64,000 nucleotides of DNA from Bryopsis sp. KO-2023. Lineage: Eukaryota; Chlorophyta; Ulvophyceae; Bryopsidales; Bryopsidaceae. This document shows positions 56,141-64,000 of the stretch, piece after piece. A program made the position numbers and the translations under genes. The notes under the pieces were generated by a model. That model did not search any database and was not told the origin of the DNA. It saw only the letters and a program-made list of their open reading frames with translations. Numbering within the stretch: the first letter of the stretch is position 1; every line of letters begins with the position of its first letter. The stretch spans positions 2,046,001-2,110,000 of the forward strand of contig BSYQ01000010.1 of the NCBI GenBank assembly GCA_030272585.1, given 5' to 3'.

Positions 56141-56880
56141 CTCGGGAATCACAGCATCCCGGAGTAGGTGCTGGCCCAGTGGCTTCGGATCATGTCTCCG
56201 GTGCTGATGTGGATTCTCTCTATCTATCCCTCATCGGCTGACCAATCCCAATCCGGCTGACCATGCGTTACAGGTGGAATTGAACGAGTTTTTCGCTTCC
56301 GTCAGTTTTTTCACTTCTCCCCTAGATGCACCTGGTCACAGTCACCGCTGTTTGAAAGGCACTTTTGCCACTTTCAAAACTTTACATTTTTTTTTTCCGA
56401 TTTCCTACAGCTCATAGAAAGAAGAAGAGGTAGTGCTTTGAGCGCTAGACAACCGATAGGTTTATTATGAGTCATATTTTTCTGTATCCACACCTTGGCT
56501 TCTTTACTTCGTTCTCCTCGGCACCCAAACTGCCTTCGGCCTGGCCTGTTTTGTCAGATTCTTCCTACAGCTGGCATCGAAGGTCCACCTACTACAAATG
56601 CACAGCAATTTCCCCATTAGTTTAACAAACTTAAATCAAATCTTTGCCATTCCTACTCTGCTTTCTCTTTTTACTTTCTTTTTGAAAAAAAGCACACTGA
56701 AGTCATGTCCTTTCCCTGGAAGAGTTTTTTCAATTCTTTTTCTCAGAAACACCCTGATTGATAATATCATACTTCTGTGCAGCAAGTGGGTTTCAAAAAT
56801 TGATGTGCAGATACCTCACAACACCAGGGAGGCTAAACATAGCATCTTGATGCCTGCAGGCCATTAATTGGAAGTCAGAC
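56141..56880. other. Probable intron or spacer
   Basis: T-rich DNA between exon-like segments of the minus strand. No supported exon; if the flanking exons belong to one gene this is an intron. Confidence 0.35.
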
Positions 56881-57330
56881 CTCCAGGGGGGAAGCCGATC
56901 TCTGGCAGACATCCGGCTAATCCTGCCTCTGTCTTGTACCCGGCTGCGAAGGGGATCGATAACGCAAACTCCAGCAGGAGCCAATTATTGTCGTGGCCGT
57001 CACGTATCTCCCTATGCTGCTGGCCCAAAGGCCACAGAGCTATGATGCGACGAATCTACACACAAAAATCCCCTGAGAATTAGAAACTGACCCCAGCAGC
57101 TGAAGAAATACTGGGAGGGAAATTGCTGTTGGCTTCAAGAAAAATGCCAGTTTCAGACATGCGACCTGAAGATGTGAACGACAAACCAGCGATGGGGGTT
57201 GGAAATTATGGGCAGCAAGATTTGCAACACGTTGGAATACCTGGACATAGCCGACATACATAAACAGGGCATTGAGCAGCATTCTTCCCACCAAGTGCAA
57301 AGGATTTTCTGTGACCAAGAACGTTATCAT
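56881..57330 (-). CDS. SURF4/DoxX-like membrane protein, partial model
   Basis: Two minus-strand exons fit together. At 57330-57241 the sequence reads LVTENPLHLVGRMLLNALFM, then YVGYVQ, ending at a CAG|GTATTC donor. At 57055-56881, after a TTTTTGTGTGTAG acceptor, it reads IRRIIALWPL, DGHDNNWLLLEFALSIPF and AAGYKTEAGLAGCL. GR-x-LL-x-x-(L/M)FM followed by G-(Y/F)-KT is the pattern of SURF4/Erv29-type cargo receptors of the ER and the wider DoxX fold. N-terminal exons were not found, and the 3' end at 56881 is uncertain in frame. Function is inferred from the two motifs only. Confidence 0.45.
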
Positions 57331-58240
57331 CCTTGTACAGACTGACTGATGATGGAGTTGACAATTTCACTCACGTAGTTGACTTGGGATGTCCGGACAG
57401 GCGAGGGTCACAATCCAGCATACATGTGGGAAATCACTCAAACGCATGGTTCTGAAGTTTCGTGAACTGCATCCAGACCCTGCCACATCCTCATAGGGAA
57501 TTACTATTCTGACGCCCCTTCCCCCCCCCCCCCAAAAAAAAAAAAGAAGGGATAGAGAAAGAGCAGCCCTGCCAACTAGTACCTTCACAACAGAATCTTC
57601 GCACTTGTAGATGCACACCGTTTGTCGGGGGTTGGCGTTCTTGAGGACGACTTCCTGTTGCCTTTATGATTTTCCATGGTCCATTTCCTATCCATTACCA
57701 ACCCCGTTTTTCCAGCCTACAGTCCATCGTAATTTCACAAGCACCAGACCTGACCTTGAAAGAAAAAATCCAAAAACCTCACCCCACAAAAAAACCCAAC
57801 CAGCAGCCCTGTTTCTTGCCTATTCAGAGGGGAGTTCGAGAACAGAACTGGTGTACTGAAAAAAAAAACATATAACAAAATTAAACAATAGATCACTCCC
57901 ACCAGCCACCTCCCACCCAACACCGGTTCCAGGTTGCGACCTCTGTGGTGGTTCGCATGGTGTTCTGTGAGGTGGGCAAGCCGGAGGACATACGCACCAG
58001 AGGTTGTGAACCATCTCCTTTGGTTCCAGCGGGACCCACTTTTTTCGGCAGCAGATCTTGGAGCCAAAACGTTCGTTCACCTACGAAACCACCATTGGCG
58101 CGAGGGGCCCCCAAATCATAAGCCGTCCGAGAACAACCCTTCCAACGCTCAGGCTCAAACCAGAAAGAAGCGTCGATGGTCCACGGAAGCTCACAGCTTT
58201 TTCCCTTGAGGCGACCGCAAAAGCACGCCGGCAAAGAACG
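57331..58240. other. Region without a supported gene
   Basis: A C-run at about 57521-57533 on the + strand. Several overlapping ORFs on both strands at 57900-58260 are GC-richer than the flanks but show no motif. Upstream exons of the SURF4-like gene could lie here. Confidence 0.35.
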
Positions 58241-58325
58241 ACATCGTCGAATCGACATTGTAAGATCAAGGTCAATGTTTAAACGAAAGATTAAAATTGT
58301 TCTTACAATGTCGATTCGACGATGT
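58241..58325. repeat. Perfect 25-bp inverted repeat with 35-nt spacer
   Basis: 58241-58265 is the exact complement of 58301-58325 (arms begin ACATCGTCGAATCGACATTG). The strong hairpin, with no tRNA or coding sense, looks like a foldback element end or a small hairpin RNA precursor. Confidence 0.9.
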
Positions 58326-58437
58326 CACTCCGTTTACCTAATTCTGGAGACACTAAGTTTTCACATGGTTGAGTGGTTCATTTGCAACGATGTCGTTTAC
58401 AGCGACGACAGACCACTCTGCAACGTTAATTACAAAT

Positions 58438-58627
58438 CCCCCAGCTCAGTTGCCCCCCAAAACAGCCAGAAAAAAAACAAGACAAATCAAAGTCCACACC
58501 CATCATCCCCCAGCTCAGTTGCCCCCCAAAACAGCCAGAAAAAAAACAACAAGACAAATCAAAGTCCACACCCATCATCCCCAAACTCAGTTGCCCCCCA
58601 AAACAGCCAGAAAAAAAACAAGACAAA
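58438..58627. repeat. 69-72-bp tandem repeat, about 2.7 copies
   Basis: Units share CTCAGTTGCCCCCCAAAACA and AATCAAAGTCCACACCCATC. Length is a multiple of three, so one + frame reads SVAPQNSQKKN repeatedly. No domain. Confidence 0.85.
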
Positions 58628-59289
58628 AGGTCCGGTGGACTTGAACAACGTGTTTAAGATCGTGGGCGTTGGTGAAAAAAATTACCCGGTTTTGTTGGAG
58701 ACGGTTCCGACAAAAATGATGAGGATGGTGGATGAAAGGGGGAATTCACGCTGTTGCATGTACAATGGAATGTGAACGTTGTAAAGGTCTTGGTCCACGT
58801 TGTGTATTTGAGGAATGGCACTGCCAACCATGTAATGGTTGGACGAGCGTTGCAAACACAATGGGTACTCCACATTTGTTTTAATATCCAGAAAAACAAC
58901 CATGCATAAATCTGCCTGAACCATGCTGTGATCGAAACGACAATTCCCACACATGATATCCAGAATGACAACCATGTACAAGAACAGTCCAACCACAACA
59001 CAGTTGCAACGATATTTCCAGATGAACCCGAAGTTGACGTCTGGAAAAGCAACCGTGTATATGACCAACTGCACGTTGTAGTTTAACAACGTTGTTTCCA
59101 GGGCGCCCTTTCTGACACCTGAAACTGCTTTTTAACGACGTATTAGTCGACGGTGGCGAGCCCCGAATACTTTTTCAAGATATATGTGATGTATTTTGTG
59201 TTTCTTTCAAAACTACGTTGTTGATGTGGATGTCTGCGTTGTCGGCTGATCAGGCCAAAAGGCCGTCACTTGCGAAACGCGTCGAAAGC
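58628..59289. other. Repeat-derived spacer
   Basis: Contains recurring ACAACCATG and GTTGCAACG-type motifs resembling those around the 57-bp array, including one near 58381-58400 just to the left. No gene recognised. Confidence 0.4.
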
Positions 59290-59632
59290 AGTTGTATCTT
59301 GGCGGAAGACGCCTAGTGATACGGGCGAGAAACAATAGACAACAAGAACATTTGATTACATCGGGTAGCCTCTTAAATAGGCTCTAGATTCACAACAGAG
59401 TTCCACCCAGTCACCGGAATTCCAAGGGAATTCCGTCCGACACTATCCCACACCGTTCCACCTCAGCCTAGTCAGCTCCACCCCACTCCCACTCACCCAA
59501 ACTACGCTCTCGCCCAAAGCAGGGCTTGAACCCGTGACCTCCCTGACTGGATACACTATCCAATGCACTAAGCCAGCTCACTGGCCTGGGGGTTCACGGT
59601 ATAATACGAGTTCCTTCGTATTAACTACTCCC
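59290..59632 (-). repeat. Possible 3' LTR of element 3, with tRNA-like segment
   Basis: On the minus strand a purine tract (AAGGGGGGGAG) ends near 59628, then comes DNA with a TATTTAAG box (near 59370) and a tRNA-like segment with B-box GGGTTCAAGCC (59523-59533) and GGCTTAGTGCATTGGATAG. The position after the accessory ORF matches element 2. The other LTR lies outside the window, so the ends are unproven. Confidence 0.35.
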
Positions 59633-59810
59633 CCCCTTAGTTTCTATCGACCCTGATAGAAGGAAGTAGTGTTTGAGTTCAGAAGTGGTTTGATTTTGAG
59701 AAGTGGATGAATGGAAACAATTAACTGAAAATCTGTTTGAAATCATAACAGTCCCAAAACAGTCCCATAACAGTCCCAAAACTGACCCAATAATCAAACA
59801 CAATAAAACA

Positions 59811-59912
59811 CAAACAGCAAATCAACCCCAAAACAGAAACAGCAAATCAACCCAAAAACAGAAACAGCAAATCAACCCAAAAACAGAAACAGCAAATCAA
59901 CCCAAAAACAGA
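59811..59912. repeat. 25-bp tandem repeat, four copies
   Basis: AAACAGCAAATCAACCC followed by an A-rich end, repeated four times; simple tandem expansion in the 3' noncoding part of element 3. Confidence 0.85.
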
Positions 59913-60001
59913 AGTCTCACACAAAAACCCATCAAAAACATCCAACTGCATAATCATCCCAGATTATCCCAAATCAGCCCCAGATCATTCCACAGATTAA
60001 T

Positions 60002-60736
60002 TCACATTAAGTCGTCGATCTCCCAGTCAGCGTCGTCGATGACGAACCCGTCCGACGACGACGTCTTCGTCTTAGGCCGCTTCGCTCCAGCCTCCTTCGC
60101 TCCCTCTTCGTCGTTACTCCCCGTCACGCTGACGACACGCTTGCGCGAGTTCGGCACTGCGCGCACCATCACGCTTTCCGCCGACGGGACTTCGCCTAGT
60201 GGGATCAGCGCTGGAGGGGGATCACGAGTGAGGAGAAACCTCGTGAAGTGCGTCACGAGCTCGTGATGCATCACCGGACGTCCGTGCGCGTCACGTGGGA
60301 TCTTGTGGTAAGGTAGTTTTTCGAAAAAGCAGAAGGGGCAGCCAGGAAAAGGGGTTCCGAACCGTGGAACTCCGTCGCGCAGCAGCGTCAGACTCGGCCA
60401 CACCCCTGTGCGAGTAAAGTGGTTGACTGCGCGGTTCAGGATCACCGCTCCTCCAAAATGCGCGCGACACGTTCCGTGAAACGAGCACAGAGATTGGAAC
60501 TCCCAGGTACGGTCGTCAGCCCCACAAGGCAAGCATAAACACGGACGCTTCCCGTCGAACAGATCAGGCGCGTCCTGGGTGGTCGGAATCCATCCCGGCG
60601 GAACCGCGACATGGTTCGCAGCCTCCAGCAGGGCGCGATTCTTTTCACGTTCGGCGAGGAGGAGGTTAAAACACTCCTGCGTTTCGGCGCGAGCCTTCTC
60701 GAGCTCGGACTTTTCGATCGGTGTGTTTCTGTGCAT
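60002..60736 (-). CDS. Element 3 accessory ORF: coiled coil plus Cys/His cluster
   Basis: 244 residues from ATG 60736, same orientation as the pol that ends at 61312. Residues about 8-42 form a coiled coil (SELEKARAETQECFNLLLAE). Cys/His cluster: C66, C68, C71, C84, H87, C90, H93, then C133 and C136 in FPGCPFC. The C-terminus has a basic KRPKTKT motif and an acidic end (DDADWEIDDLM). No signal peptide or membrane span. Architecture and position match the accessory ORF of element 2, although residue identity is low, so this may be a diverged homologue. Higher GC than flanks. An alternative is a host gene next to the element. Confidence 0.65.
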   Translation of the reverse strand: MHRNTPIEKSELEKARAETQECFNLLLAEREKNRALLEAANHVAVPPGWIPTTQDAPDLFDGKRPCLCLPCGADDRTWEFQSLCSFHGTCRAHFGGAVILNRAVNHFTRTGVWPSLTLLRDGVPRFGTPFPGCPFCFFEKLPYHKIPRDAHGRPVMHHELVTHFTRFLLTRDPPPALIPLGEVPSAESVMVRAVPNSRKRVVSVTGSNDEEGAKEAGAKRPKTKTSSSDGFVIDDADWEIDDLM

Positions 60737-61311
60737 GTTTTTTCCTTACTGACTTCTGGTGTAGAACCTCTAATATACTGTCCTTTACTCATATGTGTTA
60801 CTGACGAGGTCGCCACTTACTACCTCGTGGATTCGAGTAGACCCGACGTCTCTCCGACGTTGACGCGGATATTTTCGCGTAGGACTACGTCGATAGTATC
60901 TATTTTAAGGTTTATTAATGACACTGCCACTTCTACGATCGTGAATCGTAGCTCTGGTACGGTGGCTTAGTTCACTAGAGCGTGACTCTAGTCTGAGAGG
61001 TCGCGGGTTCGAATCCCGGTCTCTGCAAGTGGGTTCTCTTTGGTTCATGGTATTCCATGAATATCCTTTCGTCAATAATACATAAGAGTAATTATTATTT
61101 GTAGTAATAATTTACTACCTCGTACTACTAGTTTTACTATGCTTGTAAAGTATATTCGTAGATTTAATTACGAGATAACACCACGGATCTCGCAGCCGCT
61201 ACGGATAGTGTGACTAAGGCTCGACGGTGCCGTTATGTTATAAAGGTCGTGCACTGCCTTTATAACACCTTCCCTTAATCCTCCGTCGCCATCACCATTA
61301 GTACATCGGTT
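60737..61311. other. Spacer between element 3 pol and accessory ORF, with tRNA-like segment
   Basis: 575 bp. On the + strand a tRNA-like stretch at about 60960-61025 has an A-box-like GTGGCTTAGTTCACTAGAGC and a perfect B-box GGTTCGAATCC (61006-61016), but no pairing acceptor stem, so it is not a functional tRNA. On the minus strand AAGGGAAGG followed by TGTTATA at 61267 could mimic a polypurine tract and LTR start. Confidence 0.5.
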
Positions 61312-64000
61312 CTAACCGTTTCCGCGGGGCCTACGTCTAAGCGTAGCGCCGGGCTGTGTATTTCGTAAGTAACTAGCTAGAATATCTTTAGCGTTAGATA
61401 AGTGTTTCTCAGGTTCCCACGTACTCTCCGTTAACGGATAGCCTTTCCAGGCGACGAGATATCGTCGTTTAGAACCTTTCCCCTTATGGTTTATAATAGC
61501 CTGTACTTCGTACTCGACGTTTCCTTCCTCATCTAACTCTCCTTCCGGAGGTTGGACATCCCGTAAGAATTCCGTATCACGTACAAACAGTTTGAGACGT
61601 GAGATGTGGAAGACTGGGTGTGCTCTCCATGAGGTAGGTAAAGCTATTCGGTACGCTACGGGGGATATAACCTGTGTAATCGTAAATGGTCCAACAAAAC
61701 GTCTACGTAACTTGGTTGGGATATGCTTTAAAGCAGCGGGGAGTAACACTTTCGTGCTTACTACCACCTCGTCCCCCACCGAGAAACGAACGTCCCGTCG
61801 TTTAGTATTGGCACTCTGAACCATACGATGCTGAGACGCTGTATAATTACGCTTAGCATCCCGTAAGATTACATTCATCCGTTCCAACATTTCACTTACA
61901 GCTTCTGCCTTAGAAGAGATAGACCGGTTAGTAATATCAAAGGAGGTAGGATGTTGTCCGTACAAGAGATATGCGGGAGAATAACCCGTGGAGGCGTTCA
62001 CCACGTTGTTTGCCGCAAATTCGAGTAAAGGTAACATACTAGACCATTGCTCCGGGTTGTCTTCGATGTAAGGCCTGATAAAGTTTTCGAGAGTTCTAAT
62101 CGTAACTTCGGACTGGCCATCGGACTGTGGGTGATAAGCCGAGGACATCCGTAAGTCCGTTTTGAGAATTCGAAATAACTCTGACCAGAAATTACTGGTA
62201 AATCGCGGATCCCTATCCGAGATAATAGCCTTAGGTACCCCATAATACCTATAGATATTGTCAACAAATAGTTGAGCGTATTGGGCAGATGTAATCGTCT
62301 TCGTGCATGGAACAAACCGTACGTATTTAGTCAACCTATCTACGAAAACCGCCACCGAATCGTACTCGTTCGATAAAGGTAAATCCGTAACAAGGTCCGT
62401 AGTAATTTGTTCGAACTTAGCCGTAGGAATCGGAAGAGGTTGTAACAACCCTTTTTGCTTTTGGTTGTCACTCTTGATTCCCTGGCAAGTAGGACACGAA
62501 CGTATATATCTCCCAATATCCGTAAACATCCCTTTCCACCAGTATTTTCGTTGTATCAGTTCCGCTGCCCTAGTAATTCCTACATGACCCACAGAGGGGA
62601 TATCATGGTGTTCACGAAGGATGTTTTGCCTAAGTGAATCGGGAACTACGAGCTTAGGGTGTGAAGATGTACTAGCCTTATACCATAAGAACTTATCCTC
62701 AACATAGTACTTCTTTCCCATCCGAGTCGGTTGCGTTAGCAACTCCTGTAACTTGGGATCGGCATCTAAGGCCTTGATCCAAGTCTCGGTTTCTACAGGA
62801 TCCACCATACATGTAGATACAGCGTTAACCTCTTCTGTGGTGGACACATGGAGTGATCGAGATAGAGCGTCTGCAAGAACGTTGGCCTTGCCCGCGATAT
62901 ACTTGATAGTAGGCTTGATAGAGAGGAAAAACCCACTCCTCAACCACTTGGTTTGTGTACGAGAGAGTGTTTGTTGGTCCATAAATGAAGTAAGTGGTTT
63001 ATGGTCCGTAAGTACTGTAACTCCTCCATCACAACCCTCCAAGTAGTGTCTCCATGTACTTAGCGCATAAGCAATAGCCCCGAGCTCTCTTTCGTAGGCC
63101 GAATAGTTTCTTTCCGCCGGACGAAGCCTTCTCGAGAGGTATGCGATAGGTTGTAGTCCACTTCCGTTGTCTTGCGTCAGCACAGCCCCATATGCCGTGG
63201 CCGAAGCATCGGTAATAACCGTGTATGGTTTCTTTGCATCTGGTAGTATTAGAATAGGGTAATTAGACATCTGTCGCTTGAGTTCCGTAAAGGCATTTTC
63301 TTCCGCAGGACCCCATTGCCACTGCACATCTTTACGAACCAAGTCGTTAAGTGGTACAGCTATCTTAGCAAAGCCCGGAATGAATTTTCGGTAGTATGAA
63401 ACCATTCCAATAAAGCTTCGAACATCCGCTACGTTGGCGGGTGTTTTCCAATCGTTAATAGCTTTAACCTTTGCTTCCAAAGGTTTAACCCCACTTGGTG
63501 TTATTTGATGTCCCAAATACTCCACTGATTGTACAGCTATATCAGATTTTAGCCCTTTCGCAAATAACTTGTGCTTAGCTAGCCTGGTAAGCACTTGATC
63601 GAGGTGTTCGAGGTGTTCTTCGATGGTGTCCGAGAATACAAGTAAGTCATCCAAAAATACAAGTAAGAAGTCATCGAGCATATCGGAAAATAGATCTTGT
63701 ATCATGTGAGAAAATTGTGGTGGTGCATTTGTGAGTCCAAATGGGACCACTAACATTTCGAAGTGACCATATCGTGTTCGAAATGCCGTTTTCTCTGTAT
63801 CTTCCGGTCGTATTGGCATTTGCCAGTATCCGGACCGTAGGTCTATTTTGCTGTAATATTTAGCCTTAGCTAACCGATCGATGAGTTCTTCCGGAAGAGG
63901 TAATGGATATCTATTCTTTTTCGTAGCCTTATTCAACCATCTGTAGTCCACGCACATGCGCAAACCACCGTCCTTCTTAGGTACGAATAGTATAGGTGCT
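61312..64000 (-). CDS. Element 3 pol: RT, RNase H, integrase, chromodomain (partial)
   Basis: The frame is open from the right window edge to the stop at 61312, so gag, protease and the first RT residues lie outside. RT: MCVDYRWLNKATKKNRYPLP, then FLDD (63646-63657). RNase H: TDASATAYGAVLT and ERELGAIAYALSTWRHYLEG. Integrase: zinc site HVGITRA...CPTCQGIK, core TTDLVTDLP, SDRDPRFTSNFW and SDGQSEVTIR. The C-terminal chromodomain reads YEVQAIINHKGKGSKRRYLV then GYPLTESTWEPEKHL. A chromovirus-type Ty3/gypsy element, related to element 2 in layout but clearly different in sequence. Uninterrupted across 890 codons, so possibly functional. Confidence 0.95.
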   Translation of the reverse strand, partial: APILFVPKKDGGLRMCVDYRWLNKATKKNRYPLPLPEELIDRLAKAKYYSKIDLRSGYWQMPIRPEDTEKTAFRTRYGHFEMLVVPFGLTNAPPQFSHMIQDLFSDMLDDFLLVFLDDLLVFSDTIEEHLEHLDQVLTRLAKHKLFAKGLKSDIAVQSVEYLGHQITPSGVKPLEAKVKAINDWKTPANVADVRSFIGMVSYYRKFIPGFAKIAVPLNDLVRKDVQWQWGPAEENAFTELKRQMSNYPILILPDAKKPYTVITDASATAYGAVLTQDNGSGLQPIAYLSRRLRPAERNYSAYERELGAIAYALSTWRHYLEGCDGGVTVLTDHKPLTSFMDQQTLSRTQTKWLRSGFFLSIKPTIKYIAGKANVLADALSRSLHVSTTEEVNAVSTCMVDPVETETWIKALDADPKLQELLTQPTRMGKKYYVEDKFLWYKASTSSHPKLVVPDSLRQNILREHHDIPSVGHVGITRAAELIQRKYWWKGMFTDIGRYIRSCPTCQGIKSDNQKQKGLLQPLPIPTAKFEQITTDLVTDLPLSNEYDSVAVFVDRLTKYVRFVPCTKTITSAQYAQLFVDNIYRYYGVPKAIISDRDPRFTSNFWSELFRILKTDLRMSSAYHPQSDGQSEVTIRTLENFIRPYIEDNPEQWSSMLPLLEFAANNVVNASTGYSPAYLLYGQHPTSFDITNRSISSKAEAVSEMLERMNVILRDAKRNYTASQHRMVQSANTKRRDVRFSVGDEVVVSTKVLLPAALKHIPTKLRRRFVGPFTITQVISPVAYRIALPTSWRAHPVFHISRLKLFVRDTEFLRDVQPPEGELDEEGNVEYEVQAIINHKGKGSKRRYLVAWKGYPLTESTWEPEKHLSNAKDILASYLRNTQPGATLRRRPRGNG

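Noticed and set aside
60955-61030. Functional tRNA gene
   Set aside because: The B-box is perfect, but no 7-bp acceptor stem pairs and the anticodon stem is irregular.
60736-61267. Element 3 3' LTR placed between pol and the accessory ORF
   Set aside because: A purine tract plus TGTTATA at 61267 and an AACA end at 60736 look suggestive, but no second copy and no primer site follow. The position after the accessory ORF (near 59630) fits the element 2 layout better.

Overview
The window is nuclear DNA of an intron-rich unicellular eukaryote. Genes are split by GT-AG introns (one GC-AG), spacers and introns carry long A/T, C and G homopolymer runs, and nuclear-type genes (cytosolic ribosomal protein eL20, mitochondrial holocytochrome c synthase, a vacuolar-type amino acid transporter) lie among Ty3/gypsy retrotransposons. 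An alga or alveolate such as a chromerid is my best guess, from general genome style only.

Layout. 1-7314: homopolymer-rich DNA with no recognisable gene; G-runs dominate the left half and C-runs the right half. 7315-10175 (-): six-exon AVT-type amino acid transporter. 10645-18034 (+): complete Ty3/gypsy-type element (element 1) with 327-bp LTRs; its polyprotein ORF is broken near the 5' end by a 459-bp hAT-like MITE. 18954-21583 (+): five-exon ribosomal protein eL20 gene; intron 3 holds three (perhaps four) C/D-box snoRNA-like units. 22484-22825: solo LTR related to element 1, followed by a coiled-coil ORF. 24861-26650 (-): four-exon holocytochrome c synthase. 28514-28957 (+): arrestin N-domain-like ORF. 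28958-35116: long C-run-rich stretch without recognised exons. 35117-41757 (-): ten-exon ankyrin-repeat protein with one membrane span.

44046-54900 is a nest of repeats. A 57-bp (19-codon) minisatellite is interrupted by a complete chromodomain-type Ty3/gypsy element (element 2, 45083-53548, minus) and by another MITE; a third MITE lies just to the left. 55122-57330 (-) holds exons of a SURF4/DoxX-like membrane protein and a Pro-rich/membrane hypothetical. 58241-59290 has a perfect 25-bp foldback and tandem repeats. 59290-64000 (-) is the 3' part of a third Ty3/gypsy element (element 3) that runs off the right edge.

The observations most worth following are the snoRNA-like units in the eL20 intron, whose terminal stems differ but still pair; the hAT-type MITEs, each with 8-bp target duplications and an internal tRNA-like pol III promoter; an accessory coiled-coil/Cys-His ORF downstream of pol in both chromodomain elements; and a C/G-run polarity that appears to report transcription direction.

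Exon joins given below were checked by hand for splice dinucleotides and phase. They are predictions, not transcript-supported models.
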